Shown here: piece by piece, positions 1 through 4,063 of the stretch | How positions within the stretch are numbered: position 1 is the stretch's first letter | Layout: each line of letters begins with the position of its first letter | DNA from: a virus | Virus record (IMG/VR): IMGVR_UViG_3300001683_000069 | Location: 1-20,651 of that record | DNA: 20,651 bases | Strand: one strand, 5' to 3' | Made by a program: the position numbers and the translations under genes | Notes under the pieces: model-generated | Seen by the model: only the letters and a program-made list of their open reading frames with translations | Database searches by the model: none | Told to the model about the DNA's origin: nothing

Positions 1-75
1 ATGCCAGAACCCGCCTGTTGTCAATTGATCGCGTACTGCCTTGTCAGCAAATGGGCCTTTGTTTTTCTCACTCAT
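1..75 (-). CDS. Leftward gene, N-terminal 25 residues only (unknown)
   Basis: An open frame starts at the ATG complementary to 73-75 and runs off the left edge of the window, so only 25 codons are visible (MSEKNKGPFADKAVRD...). A strong ribosome binding site (GAGGAGAAC) lies 6-9 bases upstream, inside the last codons of the HD-hydrolase gene. The start overlaps that gene's TGA stop by 8 bases, which suggests translational coupling. The visible piece is charged, has no signal peptide and matches no family I recognise. Existence of the gene is well supported by the binding site and overlap; its function is unknown. Confidence 0.7.
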   Translation of the reverse strand, partial: MSEKNKGPFADKAVRDQLTTGGFWH

Positions 76-670
76 TATTGTTCTCCTCATAAGCATTAAC
101 GATATCCAAAGCTGTTTCCCGTAGGCTTGCATCGCCCTTGGTAAGCACTTCAATCAGCAGTCTCTTCTCTGCCATGTAGATAGGGGCGAAGCTACCTCCG
201 TAAGTAATGATGCTCTTGGAGTTATCTATCAGATCAGCCAGCTTAATGGTCTGCACTTGACTACTTTGTCCAGCCAAATGATCCCTATCCATTTTCTTAC
301 GTGTTGCACGGTTACCATCGGACAGCACGCTTACGTCTGTCATACCCAACACATACTCTGCTATCTCAGTCCTAAAACCTGCCTCGAATATGTCCTCATA
401 AGTTATGTCAGTGTCCTCAATAACATCATGAAGGAACGCAGCACTGATTATGTTGCAGTCATAGGTCACTGACGCGACCATCTTGGCAACGGCTATCGGA
501 TGAACTATGTACGGTTCACCCGTGTACTTACGCTTCTGATCCCCGTGCGCTTCTGTCGCATATCGACAGGCAAAGTCAATCAACGCCTGAGATCGTTTAC
601 TTACTATCCCGTGGTGGCGGGGTTTTGTTATTCCATGTTCACCCATTATTGTTTTTATCATCCCGTACAT
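68..670 (-). CDS. HD-domain small alarmone hydrolase-like protein (MESH1/SpoT-hydrolase type)
   Basis: The 200-residue product has the ordered motifs of the RelA/SpoT hydrolase HD family. These are KYTGEPYIVHPIAVA with His57, AAFLHDVIEDTD with the His81-Asp82 pair and Glu85-Asp86, and IKLADLIDN with Asp146 and Asn150. Members of the family use a Mn-bound HD centre to remove pyrophosphate from (p)ppGpp, and some act on related nucleotides or NADPH. The length matches a stand-alone hydrolase; no synthetase, TGS or ACT domain is present. The ATG at 670 is chosen because AGGAG lies 7 bases upstream; a later Met9 lacks such a site. The palindrome at 703-720 precedes it and the next gene overlaps its stop. 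Likely roles (inference) are lowering host alarmone during infection or neutralising toxic alarmone synthetases. The exact substrate cannot be read from the sequence. Confidence 0.88.
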   Translation of the reverse strand: MYGMIKTIMGEHGITKPRHHGIVSKRSQALIDFACRYATEAHGDQKRKYTGEPYIVHPIAVAKMVASVTYDCNIISAAFLHDVIEDTDITYEDIFEAGFRTEIAEYVLGMTDVSVLSDGNRATRKKMDRDHLAGQSSQVQTIKLADLIDNSKSIITYGGSFAPIYMAEKRLLIEVLTKGDASLRETALDIVNAYEENNNE

Positions 671-686
671 TGTCGTTCTCCTGTTT

Positions 687-701
687 GTTATGCCATAGCA
701 T
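687..701 (-). promoter_or_regulatory. Degenerate tandem half-copy of the 18-bp palindrome
   Basis: Read on the minus strand, this stretch (ATGCTATGGCATAAC) keeps the right half of the 18-bp palindrome, TATGGCATAAC, and a degraded left half. It lies immediately downstream of the perfect copy at 703-720 and just before the ribosome binding site of the HD-hydrolase gene, so that gene has one and a half copies in tandem. Confidence 0.6.
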
Positions 702-702
702 T

Positions 703-720
703 GTTATGCCATGGCATAAC
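703..720. promoter_or_regulatory. 18-bp palindrome, copy 1 (upstream of HD-hydrolase gene)
   Basis: Perfect palindrome GTTATGCCATGGCATAAC. Its near edge is 32 bases upstream of the start codon at 670, between two leftward genes. It is identical to five other copies in the left arm. It could be a dimeric-protein operator or, in RNA, a 7-bp stem closed by a CAUG loop. No T-run follows, so it is not an intrinsic terminator. Confidence 0.85.
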
Positions 721-726
721 ATTGTG

Positions 727-1095
727 TTAACTATTTCCACACTGTTGATGTGAACAGGTGCCGAAGGCAATGAGGGTACCGCAGAATTGACAGGTACGGG
801 CTTCACTCTCGGTCATACCATGTGTTCGCACGAGTACATAGACTTGTTGCTCAGGGGTTAACGCTTTGAACGGGGCTTTGTGGATAGACCAGTAGTCAAT
901 CGCAGACCGCAGCTCACGGTGAGTTGTGGTACTACTCCATGCGGTGAGTTGTGGCTGGGGGTACGAAGTTACCTGATCGTTGTAGTCTACGCGCTCAGGG
1001 GATTGGTTAGTGGCACGACGATCTGCAGGACTCGTTGTGGTAGGGGTAAATATTAGATCACTATAAACTCGTTGCTTTTTCTTGTTCGTGTTCAT
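727..1095 (-). CDS. Small putative zinc-binding phage protein
   Basis: The product is about 122 residues. The N-terminal two-thirds is polar and Ser/Thr/Pro/Gln-rich, probably flexible. A predicted helical stretch follows (LTPEQQVYVLVRTHGMTE). The C-terminus has a CxxC...C....C cluster (CQFCG, eight spacer residues, then CSHQQC), typical of a small structural zinc knuckle. Two start codons are possible: ATG at 1101 has GGAG only one base away, while ATG at 1095 has it seven bases away, so 1095 is preferred. A near-consensus sigma-70 promoter (1183-1211) and a palindrome (1126-1143) lie upstream. The HD-hydrolase gene follows and may be co-transcribed. I recognise no family; nucleic-acid or protein binding is only a guess from the zinc cluster. 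Confidence 0.75.
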   Translation of the reverse strand: MNTNKKKQRVYSDLIFTPTTTSPADRRATNQSPERVDYNDQVTSYPQPQLTAWSSTTTHRELRSAIDYWSIHKAPFKALTPEQQVYVLVRTHGMTESEARTCQFCGTLIAFGTCSHQQCGNS

Positions 1096-1125
1096 GTTCA
1101 TTCTCCTTAACTAAACTTACATTAT

Positions 1126-1143
1126 GTTATGCCATGGCATAAC
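1126..1143. promoter_or_regulatory. 18-bp palindrome, copy 2 (upstream of zinc-binding gene)
   Basis: Perfect copy of GTTATGCCATGGCATAAC, with its near edge 31 bases upstream of the preferred start at 1095. It lies downstream of the predicted transcription start of the 1183-1211 promoter, so it would be within the 5' untranslated leader. It could act as a roadblock operator or as an RNA hairpin. Confidence 0.85.
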
Positions 1144-1182
1144 AAGTGGTGTATGGCGCTATTTTTTAACACCTACGGTGTT

Positions 1183-1211
1183 ATTATAGCATGTTTAGCA
1201 TAACAAGTCAA
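1183..1211 (-). promoter_or_regulatory. Near-consensus sigma-70 promoter, leftward
   Basis: On the minus strand, TTGACT (1206-1211) is followed after exactly 17 bases by a perfect TATAAT (1183-1188). Transcription would start near 1176 and enter the zinc-binding gene and then the HD-hydrolase gene. The spacer contains GTTATGC followed by TAAACATGC, a half-match to the 18-bp palindrome, so the same regulator might bind between -35 and -10. A 7-bp inverted repeat (TAACACC/GGTGTTA, 1167-1183) sits at the predicted start site. Confidence 0.75.
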
Positions 1212-1286
1212 GCATACCTAGAGGTTATTTTGGTAGGTATTAAACCCTATAGGTGTGTAAACCTAGTGTAACTGTGTAACGGTGAA

Positions 1287-1382
1287 TTAGGTAGAACTAC
1301 GTAGGTACGCAGGAAGATGCGCTAGTATAGGCGCAACGGCGTTTAGGTAGGGCTACGTAGTAATGCAAGAGGATGCGCTAGT
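1287..1382. repeat. Paired 40-bp direct repeats (type A)
   Basis: Copies at 1287-1326 and 1343-1382, 56 bases apart, share the order TTAGGTAG, CTACGTAG, a central ATGC or ACGC element, and GATGCGCTAGT. They differ at several internal positions, so the duplication is old. They are non-coding. The shared CTACGTAG core is itself palindromic. Confidence 0.75.
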
Positions 1383-1419
1383 CTGCCTACACTGACGAGC
1401 GAAGTATGGTGCAGGTGGA

Positions 1420-1525
1420 TTGGCTAAGCGGTAGGCTGAATCAGTTTTGTACCTACTGTTCCACGGCGCGAAAGTGGGGGTGTTGGCTAAGCGGTAGGCT
1501 GGATCAGCTTTGTGTCAATGTTCCA
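1420..1525. repeat. Paired 31-bp direct repeats ending in TGTTCCA (type B)
   Basis: TTGGCTAAGCGGTAGGCTG followed by RATCAGYTTTGT occurs at 1420-1450 and 1483-1513 with two differences. Each copy is followed, after five or six bases, by the heptamer TGTTCCA (1457-1463 and 1519-1525). The unit therefore includes the heptamer and has a period of about 62 bases. Confidence 0.8.
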
Positions 1526-1809
1526 TTCGTTCCGGCCTAGAAAGGCAAAGTCAGGGGTGGAGGGTATTTTCGTGTGGAACACTACAAAAAGGAAAAAAGA
1601 GACGCGGTTTACCCCCCCAAGCCTCTTACTGTTCCATGTGGAACAATAGGGTTACTTACATATTGATTTAGATATATATAATAAGGGCTGCATATTTTGG
1701 AACACTTCTACTAACCGAGGGTTTACTAACATCCCGATAGGTTTACATATTTTTACCTACCATTATTCTGTTCCATAGAGGGTACCCTCCCAATAGAACA
1801 GTTGGAACA
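1457..1809. repeat. Cluster of TGTTCCA/TGGAACA heptamers
   Basis: Forward heptamers lie at 1457, 1519, 1630 and 1769. Reverse heptamers lie at 1575, 1639, 1698 and 1803. Two of them form a perfect inverted repeat, TGTTCCATGTGGAACA, at 1630-1645. Eight copies in 353 bases is far above chance (about 0.04 expected for a random heptamer on both strands). Spacing is mostly 55-71 bases. An AT-rich stretch (1657-1685) directly follows the central inverted repeat. The pattern suggests an array of protein-binding sites such as origin iterons. Confidence 0.8.
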
Positions 1810-1950
1810 GTACCGTAGGAATGCGGTCTGTAGCCCTCCTGCAGCTACCTCAAATTCGCTGCATCCTGCATCCCCACTGCTTTGTCCGGCTTGTCACAGT
1901 CCATGATACGCAACGCGTTAGATCACTGGTATCTGTGGTTACTGTAAGAT

Positions 1951-1968
1951 GTTATGCCATGGCATAAC
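1951..1968. repeat. 18-bp palindrome, copy 3 (no adjacent gene)
   Basis: Perfect copy of the palindrome inside repeat C. No ribosome binding site plus open frame follows it on either strand within a sensible distance, unlike the gene-linked copies. If the palindrome marks transcripts, this copy would belong to an untranslated RNA; if it is a protein-binding site, it may act from a distance. Confidence 0.8.
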
Positions 1969-2131
1969 AAAACTGCCGACCTAGTTGCGCGATTGCGCTA
2001 ATTATGGCTGTTCCCCAAACCTCTATGGCTGTCACGGGGGGGATTGGTATTATACTCCTTGACCTAAGTGGTTATGCTAAGTAGTAAGAGGACATAGTGC
2101 TATATTTTGGTGAATAAAAAGCTGGAATTTG

Positions 2132-2169
2132 CGTCACAACCGTCACATCGTCACGCTCGTCACATCGTC
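2132..2169. repeat. CGTCAC iterons
   Basis: The hexamer CGTCAC begins at 2132, 2141, 2149 and 2158, and a partial CGTC lies at 2166. The spacing alternates 9, 8, 9, 8 bases. The array lies between an AT-rich stretch (about 2101-2120) and repeat C copy two. Short phased iterons of this kind are typical initiator or repressor binding arrays, but no partner protein is encoded in the window. Confidence 0.6.
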
Positions 2170-2216
2170 TAATACGCAACGCGTTGGGTAACTGGCATCT
2201 GTGGTTACTGTAATAT

Positions 2217-2234
2217 GTTATGCCATGGCATAAC
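2217..2234. repeat. 18-bp palindrome, copy 4 (no adjacent gene)
   Basis: Perfect copy at the end of the second repeat C unit. Like copy 3, it has no start codon with a ribosome binding site nearby. It lies just downstream of the terminator of the leftward gene at 2351-2644. Confidence 0.8.
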
Positions 2235-2291
2235 AATAGGTAGGGGCGGCGTGTCTAATACGCAACGCGTTGGGTAACTGGCATCTACGGG

Positions 2292-2329
2292 CAAAAAAAA
2301 GCCCCACTCTCTGTTAGGAGAGCAGGGCT
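2292..2329 (-). terminator. Intrinsic terminator, leftward
   Basis: On the minus strand a hairpin is formed by AGCCC/GGGCT (2300-2304 with 2325-2329) and CTCTC/GAGAG (2307-2311 with 2318-2322), with a two-base internal mismatch and a 6-base loop. It is followed by a run of eight T residues. It sits 21 bases past the stop of the leftward gene at 2351-2644 and separates that transcript from the repeat region. Confidence 0.88.
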
Positions 2330-2350
2330 GATGGAACTACTTACACTTGA

Positions 2351-2644
2351 TTACTCCAGTTCACCACAGAAAGTACACTGGAATACACGGTTATCATAAG
2401 CATCCTGATAATCATGATCACATCCGGCGGTTGATTTAACTCTAACGAAGAGAAAATCCTGTAGTTTGCGATAACGGATCTTCACATCGAGTCCGTCGCG
2501 GATACTGCAGTACTTACCATTCCATTGGTTTGACATGTCGGAAATAATAAAATCCTTTCCGTCATTCCAATCCTTTAGAACCTCTGCAGCGGTTGCGTAA
2601 TCCCTGCCATAAGCGGGAATTACAATAGTACTTTGTACATCCAT
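2351..2644 (-). CDS. Small conserved phage protein with C-terminal zinc cluster
   Basis: The product is 97 residues. The N-terminal half (PAYGRDYATAAEVLKDWNDG, then KDFII) resembles a small phage family with a YGRDY...DW..GKDF pattern whose function is unknown to me. A basic β-like stretch follows (VKIRYRKL). The C-terminus holds CDH plus CTFCGE, a plausible C.H...CxxC metal site. A longer reading would start at 2755, but it would run through the palindrome. The ATG at 2644 has AGGAG eight bases upstream, in ATAGGAGCACGA, a leader also used by the gene at 2762-2914. A palindrome copy lies 24 bases upstream and a strong terminator follows. Confidence 0.78.
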   Translation of the reverse strand: MDVQSTIVIPAYGRDYATAAEVLKDWNDGKDFIISDMSNQWNGKYCSIRDGLDVKIRYRKLQDFLFVRVKSTAGCDHDYQDAYDNRVFQCTFCGELE

Positions 2645-2668
2645 ACATCGTGCTCCTATTTTAATGGT

Positions 2669-2686
2669 GTTATGCCATGGCATAAC
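2669..2686. promoter_or_regulatory. 18-bp palindrome, copy 5 (upstream of 97-residue gene)
   Basis: Perfect copy whose near edge is 24 bases upstream of the ATG at 2644, followed on the minus strand by ACCATTAAA and the ATAGGAGCACGA ribosome binding leader. A weak terminator hairpin lies further upstream and I see no good sigma-70 promoter between them, so this element may itself be needed for expression. Confidence 0.85.
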
Positions 2687-2724
2687 ATTGGATCTGCCAT
2701 AAGATGACAGGGTAAAACATACTG

Positions 2725-2746
2725 AAAAGACGGCTCTTACGAACCG
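2725..2746 (-). terminator. Weak leftward terminator-like hairpin
   Basis: On the minus strand CGGTTC GTAA GAGCCG forms a 6-bp stem with one G-U pair and a tetraloop, followed by TCTTTTC. It lies 16 bases past the stop of the 50-residue gene. It may partly end that transcript. Confidence 0.4.
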
Positions 2747-2761
2747 CCGATTCACTAGGTT

Positions 2762-2914
2762 CTACCTCCTATGCTTACTTATGCGCCTATGCCCTTTAGT
2801 AAAGTGATACCTATCATCCTTTGATACGTGCCTGAATGGTGTACCTTTTCGAAGTGATCGGGTGCTGATCACTATCCCATCCACAATTACATCTTCTGTT
2901 CTTTTGGTTCTCAT
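2762..2914 (-). CDS. Small basic protein, 50 residues, unknown
   Basis: A short leftward gene of 50 codons: MRTKRTEDVIVDG... ending HRRISKHRR. It is rich in Arg, Lys and His, especially at the C-terminus, which would suit nucleic-acid binding (inference only). It is supported by a full AGGAG site nine bases upstream of the ATG, within ATAGGAGCACGA, which is identical to the leader of the next gene downstream (start 2644). It is also supported by a diverged palindrome at the same relative position as in the other leftward genes. Its transcript probably ends at the weak hairpin at 2725-2746. I do not recognise a family. Confidence 0.65.
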   Translation of the reverse strand: MRTKRTEDVIVDGIVISTRSLRKGTPFRHVSKDDRYHFTKGHRRISKHRR

Positions 2915-2938
2915 AAACTCGTGCTCCTATTTTGAGGT

Positions 2939-2953
2939 TCTGCCATTGGCAGA
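2939..2953. promoter_or_regulatory. Diverged palindrome copy (upstream of 50-residue gene)
   Basis: TCTGCCA T TGGCAGA occupies the position, 24 bases before the start at 2914, where other leftward genes have GTTATGCCATGGCATAAC. Relative to that sequence, one A-T pair has become C-G on both arms, one base has been inserted at the centre and the outer pairs are lost, yet the inverted repeat is kept. Confidence 0.6.
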
Positions 2954-2956
2954 TTG

Positions 2957-2980
2957 GAAGGTGCTAGATTCAGCACCTTC
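2957..2980. other. 9-bp stem hairpin upstream of the variant palindrome
   Basis: GAAGGTGCT (2957-2965) and AGCACCTTC (2972-2980) are perfect reverse complements around a 6-base loop. No T-run follows on either strand. It lies between the terminator at 2997-3024 and the variant palindrome. It could be an operator or an RNA-stabilising or processing hairpin at the 5' end of the leftward message. Confidence 0.55.
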
Positions 2981-2996
2981 TAAACTGGCAACATAC

Positions 2997-3024
2997 AAAA
3001 AAATGGGGGCTTTTCAGCCCCCAT
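2997..3024 (-). terminator. Intrinsic terminator, leftward, after 248-residue gene
   Basis: On the minus strand an 8-bp stem (ATGGGGGC/GCCCCCAT, 3003-3010 with 3017-3024) with a 6-base loop is followed by seven T residues. It starts 14 bases past the stop codon at 3038. It isolates the first leftward gene from those further left. Confidence 0.9.
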
Positions 3025-3037
3025 AAGTGGTACAAGT

Positions 3038-3784
3038 CTAGTCGATAAATCCATCAGACTCTTCAGACTCTTCAGTCTTTTCAGCCGCTGCCTTACGCAT
3101 AATAGCTAAGGTACCTTTCACGGCAACAAGTTGCTCCACCAGCGTGTCGATGTTTTCCTTCGAATGCGCTGGAATCTCTGCAGCGTGCATCTGGTTAGCT
3201 ACGGTCTCCAACTTAGTGAAGGCCTCATCGCAACGTTTAAGATCTTCACCTTTCACGCCAGACTTGCCAACATTCGGATCAGACTTGATAGCATCTGCCT
3301 TCTCAGCTTGCTTGATCGCTTTGGTGATGTACTTCTTGTCACCTCTAGCATACGCAGCGCGCATGAGACCTTTGTCGATCTTATCCATGCGTGAACTAAC
3401 CGCTTGAGCAGTACTGCGCTTAAGCTTAGCTACGCCTACAGCATCAGTCACATCAGGATTAATCGCTTGTGCAAGCTTCAAAGCCTTTTCAGGATTCAAT
3501 TTCACATCAAGCAAGTACAGTTCCTGCCTGCCTATCAACTTGGCAGCGAATGCTTTGTTAGCCGTCCATTGCGTTACTCCACAGGATGACTCAGGGTTAT
3601 TGACTTTCACGCCAACATCAGAGCCAAATGGCTTGATAGTCGGGCATTTCCAGTCGCTAGGACGCACGTCGTACTTAACGTACAGTGTCTCATAACCAGT
3701 CTCGACGGATTTCTCGTCTTTATTAATGGCTACAAGTACCTTTTCAACCGCTTGGCGATCGTCTTTCTGTATTAAAGTTTTCAT
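3038..3784 (-). CDS. Leftward phage protein of unknown function, 248 residues, acidic C-terminal tail
   Basis: This is the first gene of the left arm. The start at 3784 (MKTLIQKDDRQ) is chosen over a longer reading to 3853 because AGAGG lies seven bases upstream and the longer frame would translate the palindrome. Residues about 1-115 look globular (YVKYDVRPSDWKCPTIKPFG; CGVTQWTANKAFAAKL). Residues about 115-235 look mostly helical and basic (KLKRSTAQAVSSRMDKIDKG), with an internal Lys-rich stretch. The protein ends EESEESDGFID, an acidic tail reminiscent of SSB-type interaction tails but without their terminal Pro-Phe. I recognise no family. Its position at the divergent region and its own strong terminator suggest an early or middle, well-expressed protein; DNA binding is possible but unproven. 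Confidence 0.8.
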   Translation of the reverse strand: MKTLIQKDDRQAVEKVLVAINKDEKSVETGYETLYVKYDVRPSDWKCPTIKPFGSDVGVKVNNPESSCGVTQWTANKAFAAKLIGRQELYLLDVKLNPEKALKLAQAINPDVTDAVGVAKLKRSTAQAVSSRMDKIDKGLMRAAYARGDKKYITKAIKQAEKADAIKSDPNVGKSGVKGEDLKRCDEAFTKLETVANQMHAAEIPAHSKENIDTLVEQLVAVKGTLAIMRKAAAEKTEESEESDGFID

Positions 3785-3809
3785 ATTGAAACCTCTTTTA
3801 CTTAGGAAT

Positions 3810-3827
3810 GTTATGCCATGGCATAAC
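3810..3827. promoter_or_regulatory. 18-bp palindrome, copy 6 (upstream of 248-residue gene)
   Basis: Perfect copy of GTTATGCCATGGCATAAC, with its near edge 25 bases upstream of the start at 3784. It is the rightmost copy I noticed; the rightward structural arm appears to have none. Confidence 0.85.
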
Positions 3828-3830
3828 AAC

Positions 3831-3843
3831 GTATGCCGCATAC
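3831..3843. promoter_or_regulatory. Second inverted repeat GTATGCcGCATAC
   Basis: A 13-base perfect inverted repeat with a single central base lies three bases from palindrome copy 6. It shares the TATGCC...GCATA elements with the 18-mer. It may be a related lower-affinity site, making a tandem operator before the first leftward gene, just as the HD-hydrolase gene has one and a half copies. Confidence 0.55.
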
Positions 3844-3943
3844 TGCGCGACATGGTTGTATTTTACTACGTTTGCGCACATTCGCCTAGTAATCGGGCAT
3901 TTACTTGTATCTGGTAATGACCCACCCCGGTGGTACGCCCCCC

Positions 3944-3952
3944 TGTGGATAA
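3944..3952 (-). promoter_or_regulatory. Perfect DnaA box
   Basis: TTATCCACA on the minus strand is the consensus 9-mer bound by bacterial DnaA. One perfect 9-mer is expected by chance only about 0.16 times in the whole window, and this one falls in the short intergenic region beside AT-rich repeats. A one-mismatch version (CTATCCACA) occurs near 877-885 inside a gene. A single box is suggestive, not proof, of DnaA-linked replication or regulation. Confidence 0.5.
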
Positions 3953-3970
3953 AAAAGGTGGGGTGGTCTA

Positions 3971-3983
3971 GTATTACTAATAC
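3971..3983. promoter_or_regulatory. 13-bp palindrome GTATTAcTAATAC
   Basis: A perfect dyad with a single central base, located between the DnaA box and the AT-rich block, upstream of the terminase genes. The size and symmetry suit a dimeric repressor operator controlling rightward (late) transcription; no second copy was noticed. Confidence 0.4.
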
Positions 3984-4009
3984 GCGCCAATAAATAGCGT
4001 TTTTTTGGT

Positions 4010-4063
4010 TTCCATAAAAATTTTTATGGAAGAAAAAATTTTTATGGAAGAAAAAATTTTTTT
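4010..4063. repeat. AT-rich tandem 18-mers with 22-bp palindrome
   Basis: Two exact 18-base units (4020-4037 and 4038-4055), built from T5, ATGGAAG and A5, are followed by a partial third (A then T7). Bases 4010-4031 form a perfect 22-bp palindrome centred on A5T5. The block could be read as protein (IFMEEK repeated) but lies upstream of a better ribosome binding site, so it is more likely non-coding. Such A/T blocks are easily melted or bent, as in origin unwinding elements or promoter UP elements. Confidence 0.65.

Larger units (their letters stand above)
1906..2286. repeat. Three copies of a 65-bp repeat (type C), two carrying the palindrome
   Basis: Copies 1906-1970 and 2172-2236 have the same length and share ATACGCAACGCGTT, ACTGGYATCTGTGGTTACTG and then the 18-bp palindrome. 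A truncated third copy (2258-2286) ends at GGCATCT and runs into the terminator of the next leftward gene. Copies two and three are identical over 34 bases (2167-2200 and 2253-2286). Each copy has an ACGCGT core inside CAACGCGTTG or a close variant, a second palindrome. Confidence 0.82.
1144..2291. other. Repeat-rich ORF-poor control region (about 1.15 kb)
   Basis: I find no convincing gene here on either strand; the open frames are short and lack ribosome binding sites. Instead the region is dense with organised repeats. There are two diverged 40-bp repeats (1287-1382), two 31-bp repeats (1420-1513), eight TGTTCCA/TGGAACA heptamers (1457-1809), three copies of a 29-65-bp repeat (1906-2286), two of them with the 18-bp palindrome, and CGTCAC iterons (2132-2163). 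An AT-rich stretch lies at 1657-1685 and a 7-bp inverted repeat at 1214-1240. A perfect leftward TATAAT (2049-2054) has no good -35. Such a layout is expected of a replication origin, packaging site or regulatory hub. Which of these applies is not shown by the sequence. Confidence 0.7.

Noticed and set aside
500-730. 76-residue rightward frame antisense to the HD-hydrolase gene
   Set aside because: It overlaps a gene with clear family motifs and a strong start signal, has no ribosome binding site and includes the translated palindrome (CHGITL).
1652-1682. Rightward promoter with TATAAT at 1677-1682
   Set aside because: Possible -35 hexamers (TTACTT, TTACAT) are poor and at 19- or 15-base spacing, and no rightward gene follows. 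The TATAAT probably reflects the AT-rich run.
1144-2350. tRNA or structured RNA gene in the long non-coding region
   Set aside because: I looked for a T-loop GTTCRA motif with flanking stems and a CCA-adjacent acceptor and found none. The visible structure is repeats and dyads, not a cloverleaf.
3922-3966. G-quadruplex or long hairpin (CCACCCC/GGGGTGG)
   Set aside because: The arms are separated by 31 bases and the G-runs are irregular, so the evidence is too weak; noted only as G/C-rich sequence around the DnaA box.
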